Shown one piece after another: positions 28,578 to 38,046 of a DNA stretch of 62,651 nucleotides (position 1 is its first letter; each line of letters begins with the position of its first letter). Both the position numbers and the translations under genes were made by a program. The notes under the pieces are model-generated. The model made no database searches. It had not been told where the DNA came from and saw only the letters and a program-made list of their open reading frames with translations. Source of the stretch: Methanosarcina sp. (GTDB lineage Archaea; Halobacteriota; Methanosarcinia; Methanosarcinales; Methanosarcinaceae). Where the stretch lies: NCBI GenBank assembly GCA_003164755.1, contig PLUB01000029.1:1-62651 (forward strand), in the 5' to 3' direction.

Positions 28578-28617
28578 CGATCCTGAGCGTATGTGCTGAC
28601 AAACACAAGCTAAAAAG

Positions 28618-28689
28618 GGGCCGGTAGATCAGGGGAAGATCGCTACCTTGGCATGGTAGAGGCCTCGGGTTCAATTCCCGACCGGTCCA
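28618..28689 (+). tRNA. tRNA-Ala(GGC)
   Basis: Acceptor GGGCCGG pairs with CCGGTCC and contains the G3-U70 wobble that marks alanine tRNAs. Anticodon stem CTACC/GGTAG holds loop TTGGCAT (anticodon GGC, reads GCC/GCU). T arm is TCGGG-TTCAATT-CCCGA. 72 bases, no intron, CCA not encoded. Confidence 0.95.
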
Positions 28690-29131
28690 TTAAAAACGAT
28701 TAATAGTTCTTTTTTAATAGCCCTATAATATAATTATTTTTGTAAATTGTTGTTTACACTTATCATCACTTTGTAATAGCCAGTGTAGCCAGAGACTCTG
28801 GCCAGGTGAATTACACTAGAAAACTAAAAAGATGTACTGTTTTTGACACCTTGAGAAAAAATGTCGCGAATCAGTAAAGGATATACTTTAATATGAGGAC
28901 TTACGCTCTTTTAACCTATTTTAGTTTGGCTCAGGCCAGATGATAAAGGGATTGTACACAAGCTTAATCAAGATTAAAGGAAGGAAAAAAAAGATTCTCA
29001 CAATTACTCCTGAGAAAGCTTCCGGATAATTTAACAAATACAGTAGCAAAGCGTTTATATTTTAAATGTTGAGTCTAGAGAACTTCCATAAGTAAGGCAA
29101 GTAATTGGAGCTTATAATAAATTATTTTAGA
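28690..29131. other. Intergenic region, nothing recognised
   Basis: AT-rich DNA between tRNA-Ala and the FKBP remnant. No repeat family or gene seen. Confidence 0.45.
28707..28715 (+). terminator. T-run after tRNA-Ala
   Basis: TTCTTTTTT begins 18 bases after the tRNA 3' end, a typical archaeal terminator. Confidence 0.45.
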
Positions 29132-29229
29132 GTAATTGTTGCGGAAGATGCGCATGTTACTCTTGATGCCAACCCAAACTCGCAGGCAAGACCCCGATTC
29201 ACAATATAAGGCTAGTCTCTGTGCAATAA
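29132..29229 (+). pseudogene. C-terminal remnant of an FKBP/SlyD-type prolyl isomerase
   Basis: The frame reads VIVAEDAHVTLDANP. After one missing base near 29175 it resumes as ELAGKT and then NIRLVSVQ and a stop, the C-terminal strand of the FKBP domain of SlyD-like proteins. It lies 125 bp upstream of an intact member of the same family, so a tandem paralogue has been deleted down to its tail. Confidence 0.65.
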
Positions 29230-29353
29230 ATTTAACTTTGTCAAATCAAACGGATAATTTCTTTAGATTATATATAAGTAATCCATACATTCGACATGCT
29301 TTAATATTTGAAGGAACTCTTGCTGAAAAAGGAATGCACAGGATAAAAAGACG

Positions 29354-29824
29354 ATGGGAAATTTTCGTACCGTGAAAAAAGGAGATTACCTCCTTATTGA
29401 CTTCACCGGAAAGTTCGAAGATGGAACTGTATTCGATACTACATCAAAAGAAAAAGCCATTGAAGCAGGAATATATGACCCAGAAAGGGAATATAAGCCT
29501 CTCTTTTTTAGGGCTGATGCGGGTCAGATAATAAAAGGTATTTATAATGGAGTTATGGGGATGAAAGAAGCTGAGGAAAAGATCCTTATAATCCCACCTG
29601 AAGAAGCCTATGGCGAATACAAGATATATCTTGTTCAGGATGTCCCCTTTGCGAAGCTTGAATCCCAGGTCCCCCCCGAAGTAGGAAAAAAGATCATAAC
29701 ACCTGGAGGAAGGGAAGTTAAAGTACTCAGTTCCACAGAAACTTCTGCTACTTTGGACTTTAACCATGAACTCGCAGGCAAAACTCTTATCCTTGAAATA
29801 AAAATTTTATCGATTAAAAGTTGA
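29354..29824 (+). CDS. FKBP-type (SlyD-like) peptidyl-prolyl cis-trans isomerase
   Basis: 156 residues. KKGDYLLIDFTGKFEDGTVFDTT is the FKBP N-terminal strand. GQIIKGIYNGVMGMKEAEEKILIIPPEEAYGEY covers the conserved active-site strand and the start of the inserted IF domain, and LDFNHELAGKTLILEI is the closing strand. Cytoplasmic folding catalyst and chaperone, as in other archaeal short SlyD-type FKBPs. The His-rich metal-binding tail of bacterial SlyD is absent. Only a weak AGGA precedes the ATG. The gene stands between the arms of the inverted repeat together with tRNA-Ala, so this unit may flip. Confidence 0.92.
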   Translation: MGNFRTVKKGDYLLIDFTGKFEDGTVFDTTSKEKAIEAGIYDPEREYKPLFFRADAGQIIKGIYNGVMGMKEAEEKILIIPPEEAYGEYKIYLVQDVPFAKLESQVPPEVGKKIITPGGREVKVLSSTETSATLDFNHELAGKTLILEIKILSIKS

Positions 29825-29899
29825 TTCCTGAACCTACAAAATAGAGATGATGAAATATGGAAAAGGAAAGAAGTTGTAGTGATATTACTAAGAGGATTC

Positions 29900-30095
29900 C
29901 GATTTACCCTGTATTTTTTTCCTGGGATACTATCCAAATTTATCTCGCTGATTTCTGTAATTTGACATTTTTTACCTTTCTTGTCCATTATTCTTTGATT
30001 TTAAAAAAGTGTATTCTACCCTCAAAATACTTCTTTTATTCCAAATGTCATCAAATAATTGAGATTATAACAAAAATAGTAACCGATATCTTTAT
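29900..30095 (-). repeat. Family C repeat, copy 3
   Basis: Mirror image of copy 2 within the right inverted-repeat arm. Confidence 0.7.
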
Positions 30096-30102
30096 AGAGT
30101 TT

Positions 30103-30186
30103 GCATTAGCTTCTGATTTCCACAAATCATTTGTATACCATTTATAAGCACATGACTAAATTCTGGGATTTGTCGAAATCTTCTAT
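30103..30186 (-). repeat. Family A dispersed element, copy 7
   Basis: CTGATTTCCACAAATCATT through GGGATTTGTCGAAATCTTCT. Abuts the 3' end of the IS5-like transposase remnant. Confidence 0.7.
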
Positions 30187-30194
30187 TTATACTC

Positions 30195-31055
30195 ATTCTT
30201 TGGTAGTAACAACAAGACCTTTTCCTGCTTTGAATATCTTATTTGTTACTGCATAAATTCGTTTCCAAGGAACTTTTTATGAACTGATTCTCTTGTTTCA
30301 GAATATCTCACTCATTCGCAGAGGATGTTATTTGACTGTTCCTTTCATTGTTGCAAAATAACCTTTTGATTTTGCTACAAAGTACCCTCTGGCCCTGTAA
30401 ATCGCCTCATTTTTGTCTGATAAATCTATACTCGAATTATGAAGTGATGAAGTTATTGTTTTGAATCTTCTGATCAGCTCGTAATCCCGGCCTATTTATG
30501 GGATGTAGTTTGGATCCAAAGTGTGACTTTCTACCTTTTAAGATATATTCAGTCGCTGATTATCCTTTTTGTGCCTCATTTTCTCGAGGTTTACCTGCTT
30601 TTACATGTTGAATCTGAAGGGATAAAAGTAGAATCCTGAATAATTCCCTTTTTATTTTCAAAAACAAGGCTATCAGGTTGGCTTTGCAATTTTCCCTCTA
30701 TTTCGTCTTCTTTGCAGCTATTAATAATCCTTATTCTGAATAATCAGACTGTGGTGCTGTTTGGGATGTACCCAGTAACACCAAGAAATTTCCTGAAAGA
30801 AATTCTATCAATACCCTGTTTCTCAAGTTCGAAGTCGAAAAGCATATAATTGCTGTAAAAAAGTATCTTAAACATAATGATTACATCAGTTTCAGATCTG
30901 CCTTCAGAAATTGTTTTGTTAAAAAATATCGATTCAAAAATGATACAAAAAATTTCAATCACTTAAGAAATCAATTTCAGCAAGTTTGGCTCCAAAAAAT
31001 TAAAAAATTATGATTCGTCTTTAAGAGCAAAAGCAGTCAGAGTTTTCATAAATAA
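30195..31055 (-). mobile_element. Degenerate IS5-like transposase, copy 2 (nearly full length)
   Basis: Best transposase remnant. From the N-terminal side: TDVIIMFKILF, FELEKQGIDRISFRKFLGV and YIPNSTTV (30744-30962), then KVESHFGSKLHP, and finally DLSDKNEAIYRARGYFVAKSKGYFATMKGTVK near 30340-30430, split by stops and frameshifts. The order matches IS5-family DDE transposases. Non-functional. Confidence 0.78.
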
Positions 31056-31545
31056 AAGTCGATACTACTAAATTTAAATTCTGCAATGCTCAAATGCATA
31101 GGATTTATTGAAATTCTCCATATATTATACGATTTATAACAAATAATGGGATACTTTTAGAGCCCAAATTCAACAGATTGGATTAATTAGTACAGAATTA
31201 TTTCACAAAAAAGCTTTTTATATACATAGAATCATTCGGAAAAATGGGAAATCTCACAGTAAAAAAATTAAGATATAAATTTGAACTGCACGAAGAAAAA
31301 GAGTTATTTAGCTTATTTATGTGGTATGAAATTTATGATTTTTTCAAATTCGGATTGTAGTTTACATGTTAAATAATGTGACTTTTTATATGCAATATAT
31401 GCCTCAAAATCCTGGTTATTAGATTGTTATCATGAATCCTAAAGACAACCTTCAGACAATGTTTAAGTGCACAATCATCCACAGGTACCGAACACAGCGC
31501 TGTGAGTACTGAACGACATAAAATTTACATGCATAATAAAATAAG

Positions 31546-32571
31546 TTAAGAAAAATCTAAAATTAGCTTTTCTAGATGGATTCTTTCATTGGCAGCATCT
31601 TTAAGGAGAACATCTGTTTCGGAAATTTTTACAATAAGACGAGCAATATTTTTATCATTTTCTCCTGAATATACAAGTGCTTCGGCAAGTCCTTCAAGAA
31701 TTTCAACTCCCAAAAGCCCTTTTTCAACTATCATCTCGTCAATAAGTTGGCGTCCTCTTGTAAAATTTCCTGCGAGAGCTGAATTGAGCAGTTCGTCTAC
31801 AGTTTTATCCACAAATTGCATTATGGTTTCGTAAACCATCTCTTCAGTGATCTCGGAACCCTGTGGAAGCAGAGAAACAAGCTGGAGAGTTTGGACAGCT
31901 TTTGCAACGTTTCCTTTCGCAAAATAAAGGATTGCACCAAAAGCTCCATCTGAAAGATGTACATTTTCAGCACAAGCAATTTTCTCAAGATGGGTTCTCA
32001 TAATAGAATCAGGAATATATGTGAAAAATATTTGAAGACATCTTGAGCGGAGAGGAGAAATGAGTTTAGAAGGCTTCGTAGTGGAAAGGATAAATCTGCA
32101 TGTTGCACTGTATTTTTCCATAATTCGCCGGAGTGCGTTTTGTGCATCTGAACTAAGGGATTCAGCACTATCGATGTAGATTAGCTTATAATCAGCATCA
32201 ATCGAAGCCATCCCAGCATAATCATTGATAATTTCCTTAAATATATCTATTACACTTTTGTAAATTCTCTTAGGTTCATCAATCCCCAGAAAACGCACAA
32301 AACGCTTATCTCGGACGAGATAGCGTTTTCCCTGGTCAAAAAAATCCGAAGCATTGAAGTATGTAAAATTGTTTTCCCATGTACTACCATATATTTTTCG
32401 GGCAAGAGCAACAGAAGCCGTCGTTTTTCCGGAATCTTCTGGGCCGTAAAATATAAGGTGGGTGAGATTACCTGAATCAGCCAACTCGGAAAGCGTGATT
32501 ATTGCATGTTCGTTGCCAAGGAATTCTTCCAGGGTACTTGGCCTATATTTCAAAGTCCAGAGATCCTGCAT
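31546..32571 (-). CDS. Replication factor C small-subunit paralogue with degenerate ATPase motifs
   Basis: 341 residues of the clamp-loader AAA+ family, which opens PCNA and loads it on primed DNA. It begins WTLKYRPSTLEEFLGN as RFC does. Walker A is GPEDSGKT (43-50) instead of GPPGTGKT. Walker B is IYIDSAES, where the catalytic Glu after Asp134 is replaced by Ser135. The SRC motif survives (SRC 176-178), with LRRIMEKYS before it. Between the NASD segment and the next helix there is an insert of about 25 residues (KRYLVRDKRFVRFLGIDEP). Known: Methanosarcina carries two RFC small subunits plus a large one; this looks like the more divergent one, able to bind but probably poorly able to hydrolyse ATP. 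ATG preceded by AGGTGA. Confidence 0.88.
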   Translation of the reverse strand: MQDLWTLKYRPSTLEEFLGNEHAIITLSELADSGNLTHLIFYGPEDSGKTTASVALARKIYGSTWENNFTYFNASDFFDQGKRYLVRDKRFVRFLGIDEPKRIYKSVIDIFKEIINDYAGMASIDADYKLIYIDSAESLSSDAQNALRRIMEKYSATCRFILSTTKPSKLISPLRSRCLQIFFTYIPDSIMRTHLEKIACAENVHLSDGAFGAILYFAKGNVAKAVQTLQLVSLLPQGSEITEEMVYETIMQFVDKTVDELLNSALAGNFTRGRQLIDEMIVEKGLLGVEILEGLAEALVYSGENDKNIARLIVKISETDVLLKDAANERIHLEKLILDFS

Positions 32572-32639
32572 CTATCTCACCTTTTTTTCATTTTTTGCCA
32601 ACAATTTCAAGGACTTCCATTTTTATTTTTCCGGAATAC

Positions 32640-34376
32640 TTAATCAGCTAAACCTTCATTTCCTCTAGTTACTTCTACTCTTTTTTCAATTTCTCCTTTT
32701 GCTTCAAGCAGTTCCTTTATAACCACACCGTAAACGGGTCTTGCAACAATTACACCAATGAATACTCCAATGATAGTAGTAATTGCAAAACCTTTCAGAG
32801 TTCCAAAACCCATTACGACTAGAGGAGCCATTGCAATAATATTCGTGGAAGCTGCACCTATAATTATCACAAAAGCTTTTCCTATTCTGGAAGAAAAGGC
32901 ACTCATTGTTGAAGGAACTTTGCCTTCATAAAGCACCTCATCTGTGATGATTATAAGGTGGTCAATTCCGGTGCCTATGGATGCGATGATACCTGCAATT
33001 GATGACAAATCAAGCTGCCATTTGATGAGTGCCGCAACTCCAAGGATCATGATGATTTCACTGATGGAAGTTCCTACCATAGGTATCAAAATTCCAGGCC
33101 TCTTGTACCTGAAATAAACCACTGAAGCTACAGCAATCAGGGAAATCAGGCCTGCAATCACAGCTTCGGTTTTGAACTGCGCTCCAAGGCCTGCATCCAC
33201 ATGCCCTGAACTTTCAAGCATTACATGGACAGGAAGAGCCCCTGCTCGGAGGTGGACCTCCAGATTCTTTGCTTCTTTTTTTGCATCGTCACCTGTGCCT
33301 GTGGAAGCCTCCCAGGAATATATAGGAGTTTCTCGCAATCTGGTGGCTGCATCAGGATTAAGAGGAGCCCCATATACTTTTACTTGATCAAGGTACATAT
33401 TCAGATTATGTTGTTCTGGTTTATCAACTGCTCCTGTTTCGATTGCTGCTTTTTGGAGTGCTCGGGCTCCTGCTTCAGAAAGGGTGAAAGGAACATGCCA
33501 CTGATTATCATGATAGCTTATAATTCGGACATCTTCGATAGTATCACCATAAACCACATGCTGAGTTTCATTTCCTGTAGTCTGGATCCTAATCTCGAAC
33601 TTACCCTGTGTATCGACAATTTTCTTGGCTGTTGCCAGATCAATGCCTGCAAAGTCAACCTGAATATAATCTTCTCCCACAGTTCTAACAGGAATATCTT
33701 TCAGGCCAAATGCGTTGAGTTTATCATTAAGTATATCTCGTGTAAGATCTCTTGTCTCAGTGCTGACTCCTTCTTTGTAAGTTGAAGTACCATCCTGATT
33801 TTTGACAATAAACCCTCCCACTTTCTCCATAAGGGCCTCGAGATCCTTTTCAGATATTGACTTTTTTATTTCGTAGACCAGCACGTTCTTGTTACTCGTT
33901 GGACCTACTTCTGTATCAAGAGATTTTGCGAGATAATTCTGGATAAGGGATTCTTTACTGATAGAAGCTATGGTTACCTGAGTTATGCCTTTGCTCGGAT
34001 TGTCCACGCTTACATTGGCTCCCAGCCCCAATCTCTCAATTTGGGATGCGTTAATCGGAACAGATGTAGTAAACGTTATATATTTATTGGCAGATCCGCC
34101 GCCTTGTAAGTTATTATTTGTGATGTTAATAGGTGAGCCAATTGCAGGCTCGACTAATGCGCTGACGATCTTTTCGGGATCTGCATCTATCTGAGCAAGC
34201 GTCCCCTCCAGTTTAAGCTGAAGCCAAGATCCGCCTTCAAGGTCAAGCCCATAGTGCAGATGAGAAGTTGCCCCTGCGTTGGTATAGCTTGGATGGATAG
34301 CAAAGATCGCTCCAAGAACTGCTAGGAGGAATATGATTATTCTTGGGTTTTTTAAAAGATTTTTTGCTTTATTCAT
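32640..34376 (-). CDS. secD: Protein export membrane protein SecD
   Basis: 578 residues. Partner of SecF in the accessory complex that aids late steps of Sec translocation using the membrane potential. An N-terminal membrane helix (IIIFLLAVLGAIFAI) precedes the GLDLEGGSWLQLKLEG motif. A large extracytoplasmic domain lies in the middle, and five C-terminal helices start near AVIAGLISLIAVASVVYF, with GTGIDHLIIITDE in helix 4 carrying the conserved acidic residue. Its ATG overlaps the secF stop by four bases, so the order secF-secD is translationally coupled, as in other euryarchaea. Confidence 0.95.
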   Translation of the reverse strand: MNKAKNLLKNPRIIIFLLAVLGAIFAIHPSYTNAGATSHLHYGLDLEGGSWLQLKLEGTLAQIDADPEKIVSALVEPAIGSPINITNNNLQGGGSANKYITFTTSVPINASQIERLGLGANVSVDNPSKGITQVTIASISKESLIQNYLAKSLDTEVGPTSNKNVLVYEIKKSISEKDLEALMEKVGGFIVKNQDGTSTYKEGVSTETRDLTRDILNDKLNAFGLKDIPVRTVGEDYIQVDFAGIDLATAKKIVDTQGKFEIRIQTTGNETQHVVYGDTIEDVRIISYHDNQWHVPFTLSEAGARALQKAAIETGAVDKPEQHNLNMYLDQVKVYGAPLNPDAATRLRETPIYSWEASTGTGDDAKKEAKNLEVHLRAGALPVHVMLESSGHVDAGLGAQFKTEAVIAGLISLIAVASVVYFRYKRPGILIPMVGTSISEIIMILGVAALIKWQLDLSSIAGIIASIGTGIDHLIIITDEVLYEGKVPSTMSAFSSRIGKAFVIIIGAASTNIIAMAPLVVMGFGTLKGFAITTIIGVFIGVIVARPVYGVVIKELLEAKGEIEKRVEVTRGNEGLAD

Positions 34377-35278
34377 CTATTATACCTCCCTCCAAATTCT
34401 GGTTTCAGTACATACCAGCGCAGAATCCCCGTATTCAGGAGCCAGGTATTCATAATGTCTGCAAACAGTCCTGCGATCAGCACTATCGAGATCCTGGAAA
34501 GTAGAGGAATCTGTGTGAAGGAAGGAATTATCAAATAAAGATAAGTAGAGACTAAGTACATGATTACAAGTGCTACAAGAGCTGTGCTGGTCATTGTAAC
34601 TCCTGTCTGTATAGCTCGAGAAACTTTCTCTTCTACCGTGCCTCGGCGTTTAAGCACTCTATTTGTAAGTAAAATGTCACTGTCTACGGAATAACCGATA
34701 AGCATTAGCAGGGCGGCAAGTGTGCCCAAGGAAAGTTCTACCCCAGTAATCTTCATGAAACCAAGGGCAATTGTGATGTCCGAAAAGGCAGAGAGTATTA
34801 CTGCAAAGGATGGTACTGGACTTCTGAAGAGCAAGAATACTACAATGGACATTCCTATAAAAGAGATGATAAGGGCCCTAATAGCTTGTACCTGCAGAGA
34901 TTGACCGTAAACAGGCCCTATTTGGCTAATTTCCACATTAGAATATCGGCTCATGACATCTTTTTCCAGCTGGTTTTGTTTTTCATTGTCCATAACCCCA
35001 AAATCCATGATGATCCTGCTACCGGCCTGCCGAGCATCGATGATGTGGTAAGACGAATACGCTTCTTTAAGCGCAGCAGGAGAATTGATCGTTTCTACAG
35101 AAATTTGTGTGCCGCCCTGGAATTCCATTCCCAGAGTTACCGGTGACCCGCTGCTTAAAAAAGAAACAAGCAGTATAATTAGAGAAACTGCGAGTATCGC
35201 AAGAGGGAATGCCAGCAACTGGCGATTATCGTGATTTTTCACGAAATTATCTAAAAATTCGGTCAAACCTGTTGCCAT
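34373..35278 (-). CDS. secF: Protein export membrane protein SecF
   Basis: 301 residues with six predicted membrane helices. The first (FPLAILAVSLIILLVSFL) is followed by LGMEFQGGTQISV, the SecF counterpart of the SecD motif. Extracytoplasmic loop, then AIRALIISFIGMSIVVFLLF and GYSVDSDILLTNRVLKR, the helix 4 signature with its Asp pair. First gene of the secF-secD unit. Its promoter region is shared with the divergent dCMP deaminase gene. Confidence 0.95.
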   Translation of the reverse strand: MATGLTEFLDNFVKNHDNRQLLAFPLAILAVSLIILLVSFLSSGSPVTLGMEFQGGTQISVETINSPAALKEAYSSYHIIDARQAGSRIIMDFGVMDNEKQNQLEKDVMSRYSNVEISQIGPVYGQSLQVQAIRALIISFIGMSIVVFLLFRSPVPSFAVILSAFSDITIALGFMKITGVELSLGTLAALLMLIGYSVDSDILLTNRVLKRRGTVEEKVSRAIQTGVTMTSTALVALVIMYLVSTYLYLIIPSFTQIPLLSRISIVLIAGLFADIMNTWLLNTGILRWYVLKPEFGGRYNR

Positions 35279-35647
35279 AATTTAATACTCCGGATGCATG
35301 TATCTATCTTTTATCAAACTTATCCGAATAACTTTTCACATCGAGATATATGATCACGATTCATAATTCAGAACAATTGATATTTATAGTCAGATTTGTT
35401 CGCTGATTCGGAATCGGTTTATTAATGATAATCTAATTCAAGTTTGGATATAATATTCTGGTATCTGAATGTTATAAATATGCTAATTTTTTTAATTTTA
35501 TATCGTCAAAGATTAATATTCCATTTTTCTTTGGAAGGTAATTCTTCCCTATACACCGTTATTTCATTCCACTTAAAACTAACTCTTGAAAATGCTATAA
35601 GTTCTAATGTCACAGCTATATATACCAGTTACTGTTCATTATAAATA
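35279..35647. promoter_or_regulatory. Divergent intergenic region between secF and the deaminase gene
   Basis: 369 AT-rich bases with no ORF. CTATATATA at 35616-35624 sits 24-30 bases before the deaminase ATG, so that transcript is probably leaderless. A secF promoter must lie in the left part but I cannot single it out. Confidence 0.5.
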
Positions 35648-36109
35648 ATGACAGAAAGACCTTCCCTTGACGAATATTTCCTTGAAATTGCTTTCGTGGT
35701 AGGAAAACGGGCCACATGCCTCCGAAATAATGTAGGAGCAGTTGTCGTTAGAGATAAACGTATTCTTTCAACGGGATACAATGGGGCTCCAAGTGGTATG
35801 GAACACTGCCTTGAAATCGGGTGTATCCGTGATCTGGAGAAGATCCCTTCAGGCACTCGACATGAGAAGTGCAGGGCAGTGCATGCGGAACAAAATGCCA
35901 TCATTCAGGCTGCAATCCATGGGGTGAGCATATCAGGAGCAACTATCTATTGCACACATCGACCTTGTATTCTCTGCACGAAAATGATTATCAATTCAAA
36001 TATCAAAAGGGTTGTATATGCAACTCTTTATCATGATAACGATTCACTTGATTTTTTCAAGGATGCATGTGTGAAAGTGGAACATGTACTTTTTGAAATT
36101 AAATATTGA
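35648..36109 (+). CDS. dCMP deaminase family protein
   Basis: 153 residues. Zinc-dependent deamination of dCMP to dUMP for thymidylate synthesis is the likely reaction. Zinc site and catalytic Glu are in VHAEQNAI (His79, Glu81) and PCILC (Cys107, Cys110). The N-terminal [24 protein letters not shown] and [12 protein letters not shown] are typical of dCMP deaminases rather than cytidine deaminases. ATG only about 24 bases after the TATA box and no ribosome site, so leaderless. Confidence 0.92.
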   Translation: MTERPSLDEYFLEIAFVVGKRATCLRNNVGAVVVRDKRILSTGYNGAPSGMEHCLEIGCIRDLEKIPSGTRHEKCRAVHAEQNAIIQAAIHGVSISGATIYCTHRPCILCTKMIINSNIKRVVYATLYHDNDSLDFFKDACVKVEHVLFEIKY

Positions 36110-36332
36110 AGTTCGGCAAAGATTAAACTCTCCGGATTATAACATCCACTTTGTACTCACCTCTGCAGAAGAAGTTCTCCATAGGAGATACCAAAATGAT
36201 TTAATTAATTTTATGATTTCTAGGACAAAGCTTAGAAACCATTGGATCTTCAGCTGAGTGGTAGCCCATATCATAACTAAACTGACATCCCACAGATATA
36301 CACAGTGTATAATTTATTTGTCTATTTGCACA

Positions 36333-36416
36333 ACTATTAATTCATCGAAAGTTGGATTAATTTTTAAGCTACTGTCATATTGAGAAAATAGATGGCATTC
36401 TTGTGTACATCTGCAG
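36333..36416 (-). repeat. Family B dispersed element, copy 3
   Basis: Reverse orientation: GAAAGTTGGATTAATTTTTAAGC, shortened here to the shared core, then ATTGAGAAAATAGATGGCA and TTGTGTACATCTGCA. Confidence 0.7.
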
Positions 36417-36532
36417 GAAGTAGGTTTAATTTTAATAATCCTAAATCATTCGTTTGATAAGATTTATTGACCCAAAATCAACCAAGTATATACATTCATT
36501 CATAGTTAGTCAGGAATCTAAATTTTTTCTTT

Positions 36533-36625
36533 ATAGAAAATTTAGATAAACCCCTCAATTTATCATATACTTAGAAAAGGTACATAAATGACTTTTGAAA
36601 ATCAGAGGTTTTTCGAAATCTTCTA
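36533..36625 (+). repeat. Family A dispersed element, copy 8, at the 5' end of the dehydratase gene
   Basis: TAGAAAATTTAGATAAACCCC through AATCAGAGG and TTTTTCGAAATCTTCTA. It contains an ATG (36595) in frame with the downstream gene, which extends that ORF artificially by 25 codons. Confidence 0.78.
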
Positions 36626-36669
36626 CATCCAATTTGGGATTATTTCGTCATCTTACAGGAGACTTACTT

Positions 36670-37911
36670 TTGGGAACTATTAGCGAAAAAATATTTTCCC
36701 GGGCATCGGGTACAGAGGCAAAGGCAAATGATTTCGTGATGGCAAATATAGACTATGCAATGGCGCATGATGGTACGTCGGTTCTTGCAGTAAATGCTTT
36801 TAAGGAAATGGGAAGGAATAAAGTATGGGATCCTTCTAGGATCATAATTCCTTTTGATCATATTTCACCTGCGAACAATGAGACATCAGCTACCTTGCAG
36901 AAGGAGATTAGGGAATGGGTGAAGGAACAAGGTATCACAAATTTTTATGATGTTGGAGAGGGAATCTGCCATCAATTACTCCCTGAAAAAGGCTTTTCTC
37001 TCCCTGGGAAACTTATCCTAGGTGCTGACTCTCATTCCTGCACTTATGGAGCTTTCGGGGCTCTTGCTACAGGAGTTGGGGCTACAGATCTGGCTGAGAT
37101 CTTCGCTACTGGTAAGCTCTGGTTCAAAGTACCCGAAAGTTTAAGGATTACTGTTGAAGGCAGTCTTAAAGTTGGGGTTTATGCAAAAGACCTTATTCTT
37201 TACATCATAGGGAAGATCGGAATAGATGGTGCTACCTATAAAGCTGTTGAGTTCTACGGGCAAGCAATTAGCGAACTTTCGGTTGCTGGAAGGATGACAC
37301 TCTGTAATATGGCAATCGAGATGGGGGCAAAGTTAGGATTTGTCGCGCCAGACGAAAAAATATTCGAATTTTTAAAAAATAGAGCAGTTGATGTTTATGA
37401 ACCTGTCTATGCCGATCAAGATGCTGGTTATGTAGAAAAATTCACCTATCATGCTGATTATATTGAACCTCAGATAGCTTGCCCACATCAGGTAGACAAT
37501 GTAAAACCGGTTGGAGAGGTAGAAGGAACTCATATCGATCAGGTCTTTATCGGGACATGCACTAATGGGAGGCTTGAAGATCTTGAGGTAGTAGCAGCTA
37601 TCCTGAAAGGGAAGAAGATTGCAGTTAGAACTATTGTAATTCCTGCATCCCGCATTACTCTCCTGGATGCAATCGAAAACGGGACTATTAAAACTCTGTT
37701 GAAAGCAGGCGTGACTCTTGTAACTCCTGGCTGTGGGCCGTGTCTTGGTGCCCATCAAGGAGTACTTGGGGAAGGAGAAGTCTGCATTTCAACAGCAAAT
37801 CGGAATTTCAAAGGTAGAATGGGAAAAGATGGATTTATTTATCTCGCATCACCTGCAACTGCAGCAGCTTCTGCATTAACAGGCGAAATTACTGACCCAA
37901 GAAAAATTTAA
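36670..37911 (+). CDS. Homoaconitase / 3-isopropylmalate dehydratase large subunit
   Basis: 413 residues from TTG at 36670, chosen because AGGAG lies eight bases before it and the product then begins [13 protein letters not shown] as family members do. The longer ATG start at 36595 falls inside a repeat. The protein is the [4Fe-4S] subunit that isomerises isopropylmalate (leucine) or homocitrate analogues (coenzyme B). Substrate and cluster motifs are [33 protein letters not shown], and [13 protein letters not shown], supplying the three cluster cysteines, then [12 protein letters not shown]. LeuC and HacA cannot be told apart by eye. The small subunit is not next to it. Confidence 0.9.
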   Translation: MGTISEKIFSRASGTEAKANDFVMANIDYAMAHDGTSVLAVNAFKEMGRNKVWDPSRIIIPFDHISPANNETSATLQKEIREWVKEQGITNFYDVGEGICHQLLPEKGFSLPGKLILGADSHSCTYGAFGALATGVGATDLAEIFATGKLWFKVPESLRITVEGSLKVGVYAKDLILYIIGKIGIDGATYKAVEFYGQAISELSVAGRMTLCNMAIEMGAKLGFVAPDEKIFEFLKNRAVDVYEPVYADQDAGYVEKFTYHADYIEPQIACPHQVDNVKPVGEVEGTHIDQVFIGTCTNGRLEDLEVVAAILKGKKIAVRTIVIPASRITLLDAIENGTIKTLLKAGVTLVTPGCGPCLGAHQGVLGEGEVCISTANRNFKGRMGKDGFIYLASPATAAASALTGEITDPRKI

Positions 37912-38046
37912 TAGGAAACATTTTGGATCAAGGTCTTTTAATCTGAGATATGTTGCAAGGTTTTATTTACCGATGTAAATATTTGATTTAAATCCAGCGG
38001 GAATTTATAGCATGAATTTCATATACCTGAACAGGAGGGACTAACT

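Larger units (their letters stand above)
27683..28617. other. Intergenic region between the two tRNAs
   Basis: Holds a second IS200/605-like end motif (27826-27852), the left arm of the large inverted repeat and, within it, a family A and a family C copy. No gene. Confidence 0.55.
29900..30340 (-). repeat. Right arm of the 440-bp inverted repeat
   Basis: Reverse complement of 28003-28441 with only a handful of differences (for example CTATCC versus CTGTCC near 29930). Contains family C copy 3 and family A copy 7, then runs into the IS5-like element's 3' end. Confidence 0.9.
29825..31545. other. Intergenic region of mobile remnants
   Basis: Right arm of the inverted repeat followed by the longest IS5-like copy. 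From 31056 to 31545 nothing is recognised. The frame 29857-30147 is an antisense reading of repeat sequence and is not a gene. Confidence 0.55.
36110..36669. other. Intergenic region with family B and family A elements
   Basis: Family B copy 3 (36333-36416) and family A copy 8 (36533-36625), the latter running to within 45 bases of the dehydratase gene. The first 200 bases hold nothing recognisable. Confidence 0.55.

Noticed and set aside
29857..30147. 96-codon ORF rich in Phe, Ile and Leu, repeated as a shorter ORF at 28195-28380
   Set aside because: Both are readings of the same inverted-repeat arms. The similarity is DNA repetition and not a gene family.
36595..36669. ATG at 36595 as the start of the dehydratase gene
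   Set aside because: These codons are the sense strand of a dispersed repeat found ten more times in the window; a better ribosome site precedes TTG 36670.
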